A stretch of 35,065 nucleotides of DNA from Nemertoderma westbladi (GCA_032718475.1 JAUCBJ010001287.1:1-35065), one strand, 5' to 3'. Shown: positions 1-10,138, counted from the stretch's first letter. Notes: generated by a model from the sequence alone, not told the origin. Made by a program: numbers and translations.

Positions 1-2895
1 TTTCGACTAATATAAATCTGTGAAATGAGTTGATACAAATGTAAACGGATCTATAAATCTGTGAGTTGATTTGGTACAAATGTAACAGGATCTATATAAT
101 TCAGTGAGTTGATTTGGTACAAATGTAACCGGATCTATATATATCTGAGTTGATCTGGTACAAAATGTAACCGGATCTATGTAAATCTGTGAGTTGATTT
201 GGTACAAATGTAACCGGATCTATATATTCTGAGTTGATGTGGTAATGTAACAGGATCTATATGTATCTGAGTTGATCTGGTACAAATTCAACCGGATCTA
301 TATATATCTGAGTTGATCTTGTACAAATGTAACAGGATCTATAAATCTGTGAGTTGATTTGGTACAAATGTAACCGGATCTATATAAATCTGTGAGTTGA
401 TTTTGTACAAATGTAACGGGATCTATAAATCTGTGAGTTGAATTGGTACAAATGTAACCGGATCTATATAAATATGTGAGTTGATTTGGTACAAATGTAA
501 CCAGATCTATAGAAATATGTGGGGTTGATTTGGTACAAATGTAACCGGATCGATATAAATCTGTTAGTTGGTTTGGTACAAATGTAACCAGTTCTATACA
601 AATCTGTGAGTTGGTTTGGAGAAATGTAAGAGTATCTATATAAATCTGTGAGTTAATTTGGTAGAAATGTAACCGGATCTATAGAAATCTGTGGGTTGAT
701 TTGGTACAAATGTAACCAGATCTATAGAAATCTGTGGGTTGATTTGGTACAAATGTTACCGGATCTATATAGATCTGTGTGTTGATTTTGTACAAATATA
801 ACGGGATCTATAAATCTGTGAGTTGAATTGGTACAAATGTAACCGGATCTATATAAATATGTGAGTTGATTTGGTACAAATGTAACGGGATCTATAAATC
901 TGTGGGTTGATTTGGTAGAAATGTAACAGGATCTATATAAATCTGTGAGTTGATTTGGTACAAATGTAACCGGATCAATATAAATCTAAGTTGATTTGGT
1001 ACAAATGTAACCGGATCTATATAAATCTGTTAGTTGGTTTGGTACAAATGTAACCAGTTCTATACAAATCTGTGAGTTGATTTGGAGAAATGTAACCAGA
1101 TCTATAGAAATATGTGGGTTGATTTGGTACAAATGTACCCGGATCTATATAAATCTGTGGGTTGATTTTGTACAAATGTAACGGGATCTATAAATCTGTG
1201 AGTTGATTTGGTAGAAATGTAACAGGATCTATATAAATCTGTGAGTTGATTTGGTACAAATGTAACCGGATCAATATAAATCTAAGTTGATTTGGTACAA
1301 ATGTAACCAGATCTATAGAAATCTGTGGGTTGATTTGGTACAAATGTAACCGGATCAATATAAATCTAAGTTGATTTGGTACAAATGTAACCGGATCTAT
1401 ATAAATATGTTAGTTGGTTTGGTACAAATGTAACCGGATCTATATAAATCTAAGTTGATTTGGTACAAATGTAACCGGATCGATATAAATCTGTTAGTTG
1501 GTTTGGTACAAATGTAACCAGTTCTATACAAATCTGTGAGTTGATTTGGAGAAATGTACAGTAAGAGTATCTATATAAATCTGTGAGTTAATTTGGTAGA
1601 AATGTAACCGGATCTATAGAAATCTGTGGGTTGACTTGGTACAAATGTAACCAGATCTATAGAAATCTGTGGGTTGATTTGGTACAAATGTTACCGGATC
1701 TATATAAATCTAAGTTGATTTTGTACAAATGTAACCGGATCTATATAAATCTAAGTTGATTTGGTACAAATGTAACCGGATCTATATAAATCTGTGGGTT
1801 GATTTTGTACAAATGTAACGGGATCTATAAATCTGTGAGTTGATTTGGTACAAATGTAACCGGATCTATATAAATCTGTGAGTTGATTTGGTACAAATGT
1901 AACCAGATCTATAGAAATCTGTGGGTTGATTTGGTACAAATGTTACCGGATCTATATAAATCTGTGTGTTGATTTTGTACAAATGTAATGGGATCTATAA
2001 ATCTGTGAGTTGAATTGGTACAAATGTAACCGGATCTATATAAATATGTGAGTTGATTTGGTACAAATGTAACCAGATCTATAGAAATCTGTGGGTTGAT
2101 TTGGTACAAATGTACCCGGATCTATATAAATCTGTGGGTTGATTTTGTACAAATGTAACGGGATCTATAAATCTGTGAGTTGATTTGGTACAAATGTAAC
2201 CGGATCTATATAAATCTGTGAGTTGATTTGGTACAAATGTAACCAGATCTATAGAAATCTGTGGGTTGATTTGGTACAAATGTAACATGATCTATATATA
2301 TCTGAGTTCTGGTAGAAATGTAACCGGATCTATATTTATGTGAGTTGATCTGGACGTGGTACAAATGTAACCGGATCTATATAATTCTGTGAGTTAATTT
2401 GGTACAAATGTAACCGGATCTATAAATCTGTGGGTTGATTTGGTTCAAATGTAACCGGATTTATATAAATCTAAGTTGATTTGATACAAATGTAACCGGA
2501 TATAGAGAAATCTGAGTGGATTTGGTAGAAATGTAACCGGATCTATATAAATATGTGGGTTGATTTGGTTCAAATGTAACCGGATTTATATAAATCTAAG
2601 TTGATTTGATACAAATGTAACCGGATCTAGAGAAATCTGAGTGGATTTGGTAGAAATGTAACAGGATCTATATAAATCTGTTAGTTGATTTGGTTCAAAT
2701 GTAACCGGATCTATAGAAATCTGAGTGGATTTGGTAGAAATGTAACCGGATCTATATAAATCTGTGGGTTGATTTGGTTCAAATGTAACCGGATCTATAG
2801 AAATCTGAGTTGATGTGGTAGAAATGTAACAGGATCTATATAAATCTAAGTTGATTTGGTACAAATGGAACCGGATCTATATAAATAAATCTAAA
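1..2895. repeat. 43-bp minisatellite array (left edge open)
   Basis: About 65 diverged copies of a unit near 43 bp, each containing a core like GGTACAAATGTAACCGGATC followed by a TATATAAATCTGTGAGTTG-type segment. Units vary by point changes and by small deletions (for example TATAAATCTAAG in place of TATAAATCTGTGAG). Blocks of several units recur together: the run near 700-870 resembles the run near 1890-2060, which indicates higher-order duplication. The array enters from outside the window and degenerates at about 2895. Short minus-strand reading frames inside it repeat the same peptide and are not genes. Confidence 0.95.
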
Positions 2896-2941
2896 TGATC
2901 GTCTCCAATAACACGTGTTCTTTAAAGGCCTAACCATAAGA

Positions 2942-3425
2942 TACTACTTGGATCGGCATGCTGCATTGCAGCTCCATTTTTAAGAATGCTGTGCAGGCTT
3001 GTCGACAAAATTGCGCCGCCACAACTCCCTATCACATATGACATTTGCTAGATCATCCGCATCTTCAAGGCCAGTGTCCTTTAAGATGCGTCTCAAGAAA
3101 GTCATGGGCTGTCCACCATGCTTATTCACTTCATGAGGCTGCCAAAGCACAAGATTATGCACTGGCTGGTCCTCACGACGAAAGCAATGTCCTGCAAAGC
3201 GGAGGCGGCTTTGTTCTAGTGTCAAGCTTGGGGGAACCAATCTGACACCTCCAATGTTATATAGTGTCTGGTTGGATATGTGTTCATTGTACTTGACACA
3301 CTGAACCCGACGTAGCATTCTTGTGAATGTGCCATCCAGAGATTTGGTGTTCTCAGCAGTTAGAGCCCAGCAAGGACTCCCATAGAGGAGTACTGCAACT
3401 ACTGCTGCTCTAAATAATCGGACCT
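2942..3425 (-). mobile_element. LINE copy A, 5'-truncated 3' end
   Basis: Minus-strand 3' portion of an APE-type non-LTR retrotransposon. An open frame at 2980-3318, continuing upstream through an AVLLYGSPCWALTAE-like stretch, encodes the region after the reverse-transcriptase palm. It includes a conserved LRFAGHCFRRED segment, an LWQP motif, a GGQP motif and a DTGLED motif, which are typical of the C-terminal domain of such elements. The nucleotide sequence closely matches copy B (7259-7745), with only scattered substitutions. The element stops abruptly at a GGTCC site, as expected for 5' truncation during target-primed reverse transcription. The copy ends about 60 bp upstream of the first EF-hand exon. 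The clade (CR1- or RTE-like) is not resolved. Confidence 0.85.
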
Positions 3426-3475
3426 AATAAGAATAAGATAACCCATAGCAGATATTGTAATGTGAATTAAATTTA

Positions 3476-3630
3476 ATGTTGCAGGTGAAATCAATAATAA
3501 ACAACACGGAAGTGAGTGATAAAACTGTATGTGGTGTCGTAGTTACTGGAGAAATACTAGAGAACCTCACCGCTCATGAAATCAAGGAACTTAAGATAGT
3601 TTTCGACACATTCGACGTCGATAATAAGGG
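3476..3630 (+). CDS. EF-hand gene, exon 1 (or internal exon from 3485)
   Basis: Encodes an N-terminal stretch with no obvious motif, then LTAHEIKELKIVFDTFDVDN, which is the entering helix and the first half of EF-hand 1. The donor GTTAGT at 3631 leaves two bases of a Gly codon. If the acceptor ending at 3484 is used, the exon begins at 3485 in phase 0 and the ATG at 3476 is intronic. Confidence 0.8.
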
Positions 3631-6600
3631 GTTAGTTAACGTATTTTTATTTGATGTTGATTTATGAAGCCTTTATGGAAATCCGTGGATGGTGACCAGT
3701 GGGTGTGCCAAAGGGCTTCAAAGGGTGTCAAAGGAACTACCATTGGTCTAAAATGATCACGTCTGATTCTCATTAATTAATATGACTGAAATATTTGTTT
3801 AGGATAATACGATAATTAATTATCTACCTTTAGATTCCTGCCGCCAATCTTAGTTCGGAGAGCAATCCAATCGTTGGGGTTCCAGAACGTAAGTTCTTCG
3901 GAAGTCAACCGTTTGGCGCGCTCAGTTGATCCAACAGGAAATGATGAAATAAAGTTTACAGACTTCCTACAGTTCGTTATATCCAGACAAGGAGACAGCC
4001 AAGATTTATACGAGGAGTTACGGAAGGCATTTAAACTCTTCGATAAAGGTAATTTATGGACATCCTGGTCAGCCCTCTTAGCTCTTATCTATCTTAGCTA
4101 TCATGGTATCATAAACTGGGAGTTTTGTTTCAGGGTCAACACTGAGGGTGGTGAACTATTTGAGGCTGATTTTAAGCAATGAATACGCGTCCGCTGTGTC
4201 ATCATCAGAAAATTACACAATATTGGGGTTATTGTAGAGTTGAGTTAGTAATTGATGCAACCCAGCTGTTTTTGGGAGAATGTGGCTTAACATGTTGGGA
4301 GAATGTGGCTTAACATGTGGACAACCTGCTGGATAAATTTCGAATTAGCCGCAACGAGTTGTATTAAAAAGATAATTTTTAAGCAATGCCGCCTGCGTTT
4401 TCGTAATATCGGCTCGGTCGCCACACATGTACGTGCAGCTAATTTAAATCGGGCTTCTTAAAGTTACAGATTAATTATCTGATAATATTTGTATTATTTA
4501 TCAAAATAAAAGTTATAGCCACGTAATAGTTACAGATTGTAAAGTAAATTAAATTAAATAAAGCGCGATAATTAATAATTACTAAATAATCACTAAATCA
4601 TAATTAAGCGCTGATATCGAAGAAATGATCCATAATGTTCTCAACTTGTTGCGGTGTATATTTAATATATTTATCAGGATTCTTAGTGAACGCAACATTG
4701 ACATATTTCTCGTAAAATGTCTCGTAATCTCCGATAATGTTGCTTTTATTCCTAACTAGAATGGAATCCCGAATATTCGTGTCTGGAATGGCCCAATGTT
4801 TCTGCACCGCGAACAAATCCTCCAACTCGTCATTGAAACCTTTAAACTTATCTTTGATATTCTGTCTGTCTTTATCCTTCAGTTTCGCTCCGACTAAATT
4901 CAACGGATGTAGCGGTTTATAAAGGTCGTCAATAAACGTAGCGGCTTTCTCCCAACATCGACTGTAGAGTTGGCGCTGGCTCGACATTTTCTCTTCGTAT
5001 TCGTTCTCGATGTCCTTGGAATGCAAAACAACGAGTTTAATGAGGCCGAAGTTAGTGAGACTCTTGCGGACGTAGTTGTAGTTATTGAGAAGGAAGATGG
5101 AGGCCAATGCCTGGTCGTCGTAACCTTTAGCCTTTAGTTCTAAGTTTAGAGACAAACAACCGAGGAGGTTTATTATGTAGATAGCGAGGGTTAGTTTGGG
5201 GGGTCTGGAGCTGCTGCTGTTTGAGTTGATGGAGCCACCAGCGGTAGTCGCGTACTCCGCCACGCTCACTAGGAACATGAGCGTGTTGCTGGTGAGCTCA
5301 TGGACGGTCCCGTCCCGGGGCATGTTGCTCTGTTTCTCCGGGTCGTTCCTCACCGTGTCCACGTAGTCCGAGAGACCGAGGGCGACGCGCTCCTGTAGAG
5401 AGCGGGTCACCTCGTCCAGACGATGTCGGGTCGCAGGCGGGCTCGACTGAAGAAGCGCCTCCAACGATGGTTTAACGTCGACTAAATGTTTAACGACAGG
5501 GAGAACCGAAAGCAGTCGGGAGTAGCTCCCCGCGGCTACTCCCTTCTGTAACAGACTCCCGATGTTCTCCCCCTCCGCGACCAGCGAGTCAAGACTCTTC
5601 TGTATGAGTTTATCGAAGACGGCAGATCGCTCCTTGGACGGGATTGTCTCCCCGAGCAGTTCGGTTTCCGCGCGCACTAACACCAACCAAGCGTCGACCA
5701 CGCTCGTGTACCCGGTCCCTTCCGCGTCACCGTCGTCCCAAAACTCCAACCCCGCCGTGGAGTTCCGTTTCGCGTGGAGTTGGTTCAGCGTCTGGGAGCC
5801 CATCAGACTGGGTCGTCTCCCCGGGTTCCACGCCGATGTAACGCGTCGTTGTTTTTTCGTCGGCGTCTCTTTACTCAACTTGTAACTCCCTCTAGCGACG
5901 ACGGAAGGACTCGCGACGACTCCCCCAGTCGTGGAGGAGCTCGACACACTGCTCTTCCGGATGTGCTCCCGAAGGTCCTGCAGCGAGCGGAGTAGCACGC
6001 CCTCAGAGCGGGTCCGGGCGTACACGGTGAGGTAGTCCGAGCTTCCTCCCGGACCGAGCAACCACCCCGCGATCCGGCACAACTGCTCCCTAACAGCTCC
6101 CGGGAGCTGCTCCTCAACCGTCAGCGGTTCCGTCTCGACTCCCTCTTCAGACTCGGCAATCAACTCGACCAATCTCCGCGGCGACACAGCTCGACTGTGC
6201 CGATTCAGCTGTTCTCGGAACTGACTCCGCAACGCATCGCGTCCCATCTCGAACAGCTGCTCCAACGGTTGTAGCTCCGCGTTGGAGACCTCCGTGGAGA
6301 CTTCCTTAAAGAACTTGATGGCGTCGTGTATCTTTCCGAGAGCGTGGAAATATTCGTCGAGGTTTTCCCACGGACCCGCCCTTATTACGCCCTCAGTGTC
6401 TGTCTCTACCTGGTAGTGCGCTATGGCGTCGTTGAGACTGACTAATGTTTTATCAACTCTGTCTTTCAGCTGCTGCAAAATCCCCGTTTCTCGGTAGACC
6501 GGCAATATCGAGCTCTCCAACTGTTGTAGTCGCGTATCCAATGACGACAGCGATGTTACCATGGTATCGGTCAGCTGTTGACTGCGTGACAGTTTGGATT

Positions 6601-9600
6601 GTAGAAAATCCACGCGTTGTTTATCTTGTGCGAGTTTCTCTTGGAGACTCAACATTATTCTGTTGAATTCTTACAGGACTGCAGGACAGCAGGACAATGA
6701 CAGAATGACAGCCGACAGTTTAATAAGCCTACAATGCCCAATCTGACAGCAGGGTAATATCATTCCTCAGTGCTCAGTGAGTGAGGGCAGGAGGGGGGCT
6801 TACAAAATTCGGCGAATGAATATCTCGTCTCAATGTTAAATTTATCAATTAGGGGGAAGGAGCTAGTTACAGTGATACGTTATTCTAACCAAAACAATAC
6901 ACTAAAATCAATTGAACTTATTTTTTGGAGTAAGTAGCAGATTAGCGTCGATTTTACCCTGGAGGTGGAGAGGGATTCAATTTTGAATGGATCGAAACTC
7001 GAAAGCCCTAGGCCTACCCTATCTGCTATCTCATTTCACTACAAATGGCGGTTTATTAATTAAATGGAAAGCTAAGCAATACCTGTACCAGTACAGCAGT
7101 ATAATATCACTGAATATGAATTATTGTCTGTGGTACCGACTACCGATATAGTCGTTGAATGGAATCATTTTTATACCGGTAATGTAGCCTATAAAATTAT
7201 TCATAAATCTCATGTACTTTCAGTTTGTTTTAACAGTGGGTGTTACAGTAAACCCATACTACTACTACTAGGATCGGCATGCTGCATTGCAGCTGCATTT
7301 TTAAGAATGCTGTGCCGGCTTATCGACAAAATTGCACCGCCACAACTCCCTATCACACATGACATTTGCTAGATCATCCGCATCTTCAAGGCCAGTGTCC
7401 TTTAAGATGCGTCTCAAGAAAGTCATGGGCTGTCCACCAGGCTTATTCACTCCATGAGGCTGCCAAAGTACAAGATTATGCACTGGCTGGTCCTCACGGC
7501 GAAAGCAATGTCCTGCAAAGCGGAGGCGATTTTGTTCTAGTGTCAAGCTTGGGGGAACCAATGAGACACCTCCAATGTTATATAGTGTCTGGTTGGAGAT
7601 GTGTGCATTGTACTTGACACAATGAACCCGGCGTAGCATTCTTGTGAATGTGCCATCCAGAGATTTGGTGTCCTCAGCAGTTAGAGCCCAGCATGGACTC
7701 CCGTAGAGGAGTACTGGAACTACTGCTGCTCTAAATAATCGGACCTTAAGTGTCCGATTAATTCTCCCTTATTGGTGATTCAGCCTTAACCTTGGTGGTT
7801 GGTTGGCTTTTCCGCCCAGTAAGTAGATTGACCGATTTCCATGCCTGGGATGATTGCCTGCTGTCGTCAGCATCATTGATGGCATCAACCTGTTGGTTTA
7901 TTAACTCCTGTAGATTAACAGAGTACTGCCTGTTCAGGGACCTAGATGCAGCCTTAACTGCATTCTTGGCCGCTGTAGTCTGTTTGAGTCGGGACTCTTT
8001 CTGCGCCTTATGAAGGTCATTTCGGCACTTCTGAATTTTGTTGTCAGTCCAGGGGGCCCTTTTCCTGTTTCGAGGGTATACAGGAACTGTTTCTGCAGCT
8101 GCTAACTTAACTGCTTCTGTAAAGGCAGTATAGCCCTCACAGTGATCTGCCGCCTCAGAGGCAAGAGCCTCATACCTGTTGCTCAGCTGTAGTGTGAAGC
8201 TGGATCTCACACTTGGCTGTTGCAACAGAGAGGACCAGTCATGCCGCGGCAAGGCAGATTTCGTTGTTCTGCTAGCACGCAGACTAAGTTTTACCTTGGC
8301 CACAATAAGGCGGTGATCACTGGAGAAGGGTCGAAGTGTAAATGCATTAGTCTTGTATAGAGCTCCTGTATTTCCTACGAAACAGAATATGGTCTATCAG
8401 GGACTTGTGACCACTGGGTCCACTATGAGTCCATAGCTTTCCAGTTCGCTTCTTGAACTGGGTTCCAGCCGAAAACAATCCATTTCCAGAGATAAAATCC
8501 TGAAGATGAACATAATTTCGGTTAACAATATTGCTATAGACCCAGGGCGATGTAGGTGATTGATGCAGACTTGCATTAAAGTCTCCCAGGAATGTTAAGA
8601 ATGCACGCTGATCCACTCCATCAGTAGCTGCTTGTAGATTGTGGTAGAAATTTTCCACCTCCTCTACAGGGGCAACACTAGTTGGAGAGTAGCACACAAT
8701 CAGAACCACCTTAGGAAACTTCTTAGCCAGTCTTCCAGAACATGAGAAGTGGCAACGGATGATGCGGTTAGAGATTTGGTCTATTTTGTCCAATGCTGCA
8801 TGTGCAGTTGGATTCATCAATAGACCAATTCCACCATTGCCACTATCATCTGCTGACGCGAGGGCGAGTCGCCAACCGCCCCCCATGTCCTTAATCAGAA
8901 CCTCATCAGTCTGTCCAGTCTGCATTCGGTGCTCTTAAAACACCCACTGCGCTAAGAGAAAGCTTATCTGCCAAGGCAGTCAGCTCACCTTGTCGCATTG
9001 GGGACCCGAGTGTTAGGGTGTTTACTGAGGCTAGTCTAGTGACTTGCCTCAGATTCACCAATGGCTTTGTTGGTCGGGGTGGAACATGAGAGTAGCCTCC
9101 AACTCCAGAATCCCTCTCCCCATCACAATCTGGACTCCCTGGTGACCCAGGGTTTGGGCCAGAAAGGTCATCAGGAAAGGGACTCAAAGAATTGTTGACT
9201 GCTCTCTCTCCAGTAGGGGGTGAGACAGGCAGCCGGTCAGGAGTTAACTGACGCCTGTAAGGCCGATTGTGTCCAGTAAATCCACTGGCCTCTAGTGGCC
9301 AGACCTCCGCATTGCTAATGTAATCCATAGTGGGGGTTGGGGGGTGCTTTTTTGCCGAGTCAGCTCTCGGGGCAAATACCACACCCTGGTTTGCCATTTC
9401 ACATGGTGGGTGTCGCAATGGAGTCAGATATGAGGCCCATCACCCATATCTACTCTGGCGCACATGACCCACCATTGGCTGTTGCAGCTCATCTGCTGGG
9501 TCATGCCCTGTACCCTTGCTGCCAGGTGCAGGTCGCAGTGAAGAGCTCTCAGAGTGGACATGAGAACACTCTACTCCTGACCAGCCATTGGTAGATCACC

Positions 9601-10138
9601 ATCTGCCTGGTCAGGCCATATACCCCTGCAGCCAAGTATATGGGTCCTTAATCCAGGACCAAGGGCGTCCTTATCCCAGAACGAAGGGGGTCCTAGTTAC
9701 AGGACCAGATTTGCCCTAGTAAGAGGGTCTGTGCAGCTACAGGAGGCACCTCCTTTATGCTGCATGGAGGTGGCAAGTTTTCTTGATCAATGACATAGAA
9801 TACCTGACCTGACAACTTGTTTTAACAGTGGGTGTTACAGTAAACCCATAATAATAACCATGATAATAGTTTATTTTCCGTGCAATAGCGTGTCAGCCAC
9901 CTATGTTCTTGTTCCGAGACCCCTAACATTAATTAATTAATTTGAATGTTTTATAGAAAGAAAAGGTAGTCTGTCATCTGACGACATATACCGACTGTCG
10001 GCCGAAGTTGGTCTCCACCTATCGGAACGGGATTGTAAATCAATGATTGAGGAAGCTGATAGCAACGGTAGTGGATACATCGAGGTGGAAGAATTCATTA
10101 GAATTATGTTACAGACATTTATATACGCGCAAATGTAA
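3476..10138 (+). CDS. EF-hand protein, centrin/calmodulin-like (3 exons)
   Basis: Spliced model with exons 3476-3630, 3834-4048 and 9957-10138 (TAA at 10136-10138). Both junctions use GT/AG and keep the frame: AAGGG|GTTAGT to CTTTAG|A, and GATAAAG|GTAATT to TTATAG|AA. The joined frame is 552 nt (183 residues plus stop), normal for a four-EF-hand centrin or calmodulin-like protein. Both introns interrupt EF-hand loops, and splicing restores loops of exactly 12 residues, which is strong support. The second EF-hand pair includes AFKLFDK and MIEEADSNGSGYIEVEEF, which resemble centrins. Only the fourth loop (DSNGSGYIEVEE) is canonical. Loop 1 (DVDNKGFLPPIL) has Leu where Glu is expected, loop 2 (DPTGNDEIKFTD) lacks the central Gly, and loop 3 (DKERKGSLSSDD) is weak, so calcium binding may be limited to one site. 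The true start is uncertain: ATG 3476 is possible, but TTGCAG just before 3485 is a good acceptor, so exon 1 may be internal with earlier exons outside the window. An exact orthologue is not recognised. Confidence 0.85.
3834..4048 (+). CDS. EF-hand gene, exon 2
   Basis: Begins with the single base completing the Gly codon from exon 1. It encodes the second half of loop 1, the exiting helix RRAIQSLGF, EF-hand 2 (FLQFV exit helix) and the entering helix of EF-hand 3 up to FKLFDK. A later AG at 3850-3851 could also look like an acceptor, but it would put the exon in the wrong phase and remove part of loop 1. The 3834 start gives a loop of exact length. The intron before it is 203 bp. Confidence 0.85.
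4183..4603. other. Intron sequence downstream of EXOC7
   Basis: AT-rich DNA between EF-hand exon 2 and the EXOC7 stop. It includes a short direct repeat at about 4271-4320 (two copies of GGGAGAATGTGGCTTAACAT). I found no clear AATAAA on the minus strand and no T-run on the plus strand that would mark a retrocopy poly(A) tail. Confidence 0.6.
4604..6655 (-). CDS. EXOC7: Exocyst complex component 7 (Exo70), intronless
   Basis: Exo70 is a subunit of the octameric exocyst, which tethers secretory vesicles to the plasma membrane. Its C-terminal domain binds PI(4,5)P2. This frame is one uninterrupted 683-residue protein, close to the family length (about 650-735 in vertebrates). Residues 1-75 are the N-terminal coiled-coil region with a KLSRSQQLTDTMV segment. 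Residues 75-235 include GPWENLDEY and FEMGRDALRSQF. Residues 235-315 form a Ser/Arg/Lys-rich linker with KETPTKK. Residues 315-683 are the Exo70 helical-rod domain, with MPRDGTVHELTSN, LLNNYNYVRKSL, KFKGFNDELEDL, KHWAIPDT and FTKNPDKYIKY. By counting from the C terminus, Lys662 and Lys665 correspond to the lipid-contacting lysines of rat Exo70 (K632 and K635). An in-frame TAA lies 18 nt upstream of the ATG, which fixes the start, and there is A at -3. No frameshift or stop is seen, so the gene is probably functional. GC content is clearly above the flanks. It lies wholly within intron 2 of the EF-hand gene, on the opposite strand. The lack of introns is unusual for animal EXOC7 and suggests a retrogene or complete intron loss. 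Confidence 0.96.
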   Translation of the reverse strand: MLSLQEKLAQDKQRVDFLQSKLSRSQQLTDTMVTSLSSLDTRLQQLESSILPVYRETGILQQLKDRVDKTLVSLNDAIAHYQVETDTEGVIRAGPWENLDEYFHALGKIHDAIKFFKEVSTEVSNAELQPLEQLFEMGRDALRSQFREQLNRHSRAVSPRRLVELIAESEEGVETEPLTVEEQLPGAVREQLCRIAGWLLGPGGSSDYLTVYARTRSEGVLLRSLQDLREHIRKSSVSSSSTTGGVVASPSVVARGSYKLSKETPTKKQRRVTSAWNPGRRPSLMGSQTLNQLHAKRNSTAGLEFWDDGDAEGTGYTSVVDAWLVLVRAETELLGETIPSKERSAVFDKLIQKSLDSLVAEGENIGSLLQKGVAAGSYSRLLSVLPVVKHLVDVKPSLEALLQSSPPATRHRLDEVTRSLQERVALGLSDYVDTVRNDPEKQSNMPRDGTVHELTSNTLMFLVSVAEYATTAGGSINSNSSSSRPPKLTLAIYIINLLGCLSLNLELKAKGYDDQALASIFLLNNYNYVRKSLTNFGLIKLVVLHSKDIENEYEEKMSSQRQLYSRCWEKAATFIDDLYKPLHPLNLVGAKLKDKDRQNIKDKFKGFNDELEDLFAVQKHWAIPDTNIRDSILVRNKSNIIGDYETFYEKYVNVAFTKNPDKYIKYTPQQVENIMDHFFDISA
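6865..7010. repeat. Interspersed repeat (TTTTGGTTAGAA family)
   Basis: Contains CGTTATTCTAACCAAAACAA followed by a GATTTTACCCTGGAGG-like and GAAAGCCC-containing segment. The same order of blocks recurs at 17190-17320. The first block recurs alone at 14393-14432 and three times at 23087-23310, in the opposite orientation. This is a dispersed low-copy repeat of unknown class and no coding is seen. Confidence 0.6.
7225..7258. repeat. Target-site duplication, left copy
   Basis: A 34-bp sequence beginning TTGTTTTAACAG and ending GTAAACCCATA, identical to 9817-9850. It directly abuts the 3' tail of LINE copy B. Confidence 0.9.
7301..7745 (-). pseudogene. LINE copy B post-palm RT C-terminal region
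   Basis: Continuous minus-strand frame with VPVLLYGSPCWALTAEDTKS, MLRRVHCVKYN, LRFAGHCFRRED, LVLWQPHG, and DTGLEDADDLAN followed by a Trp/Arg-containing end. Nearly identical in translation to copy A. Confidence 0.85.
7758..8303 (-). pseudogene. LINE copy B linker region between endonuclease and RT
   Basis: A 181-residue open stretch, rich in Lys, Arg, Ala and Gln. It contains the ...RAPWTDNKIQKCRNDLHKAQ-type segment and SQAWKSVNLLTGRK, typical of the linker preceding LINE reverse transcriptases. It ends where the deletion removes the palm domain. Confidence 0.8.
8304..9418 (-). pseudogene. LINE copy B endonuclease-domain ORF, frameshifted
   Basis: Encodes an apurinic-endonuclease-like domain used by LINEs to nick target DNA. 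Visible motifs in order are LASVNTLTLGS at the start, EHRMQTGQTDE, GGIGLLMNP, VCYSPTS, LGDFNA, LIDHILF and, after a frame change, SSDHRLIVAKV, which carries the usual SDH motif. Two frame breaks are apparent: one near 8935, where the VGVL to EHRM continuity is lost, and one near 8350, between LIDHIL and the SDH segment. The 170 residues upstream are Pro/Ser-rich with no recognised fold. Confidence 0.85.
9817..9850. repeat. Target-site duplication, right copy
   Basis: Identical over 34 bp to 7225-7258. It marks the 5' end of LINE copy B. Confidence 0.9.
9957..10138 (+). CDS. EF-hand gene, terminal exon 3
   Basis: Two bases complete a Glu codon with the G left by exon 2. The exon then encodes the rest of loop 3, the linker helix and the canonical EF-hand 4, ending in LQTFIYAQM and TAA. 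A second AG four bases downstream (9959-9960) would give an immediate stop, so 9957 is the supported start. It lies 5.9 kb from exon 2, beyond the nested EXOC7 gene and LINE copy B. Confidence 0.87.

Larger units (their letters stand above)
7259..9816 (-). mobile_element. LINE copy B, internally deleted, with 34-bp TSD
   Basis: APE-type non-LTR retrotransposon reading right to left. Order on the minus strand: a 5' leader (9816 to about 9420); an open frame with a Pro-rich N terminus entering the endonuclease domain (9418-8347); a post-endonuclease linker (to about 7758); then an abrupt join to the post-palm C-terminal region (about 7745-7301); and a 3' tail of TAG repeats (CTACTACTACTAG on the plus strand at 7259-7271). 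The catalytic reverse-transcriptase palm is missing, so this copy cannot be autonomous. A perfect 34-bp direct repeat flanks it exactly, meaning the insertion is recent and its 5' end is intact. It lies in intron 2 of the EF-hand gene, antisense to that gene. Confidence 0.92.

Noticed and set aside
1-2895. Possible CRISPR-like array
   Set aside because: Repeats are contiguous, diverged and lack unique spacers, and the context is clearly eukaryotic.
2927-3445. Target-site duplication for LINE copy A (TAAGATA-like words on both sides)
   Set aside because: An eight-base match, ATAAGATA, occurs on both flanks, but on the 5' side it is offset from the element end and lies in AT-rich sequence, so it is not convincing.
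4604-6655. Plant-type EXO70 or foreign transfer because the gene is intronless
   Set aside because: N- and C-terminal residues follow animal EXOC7, and the gene sits inside an animal-style spliced gene with LINEs.
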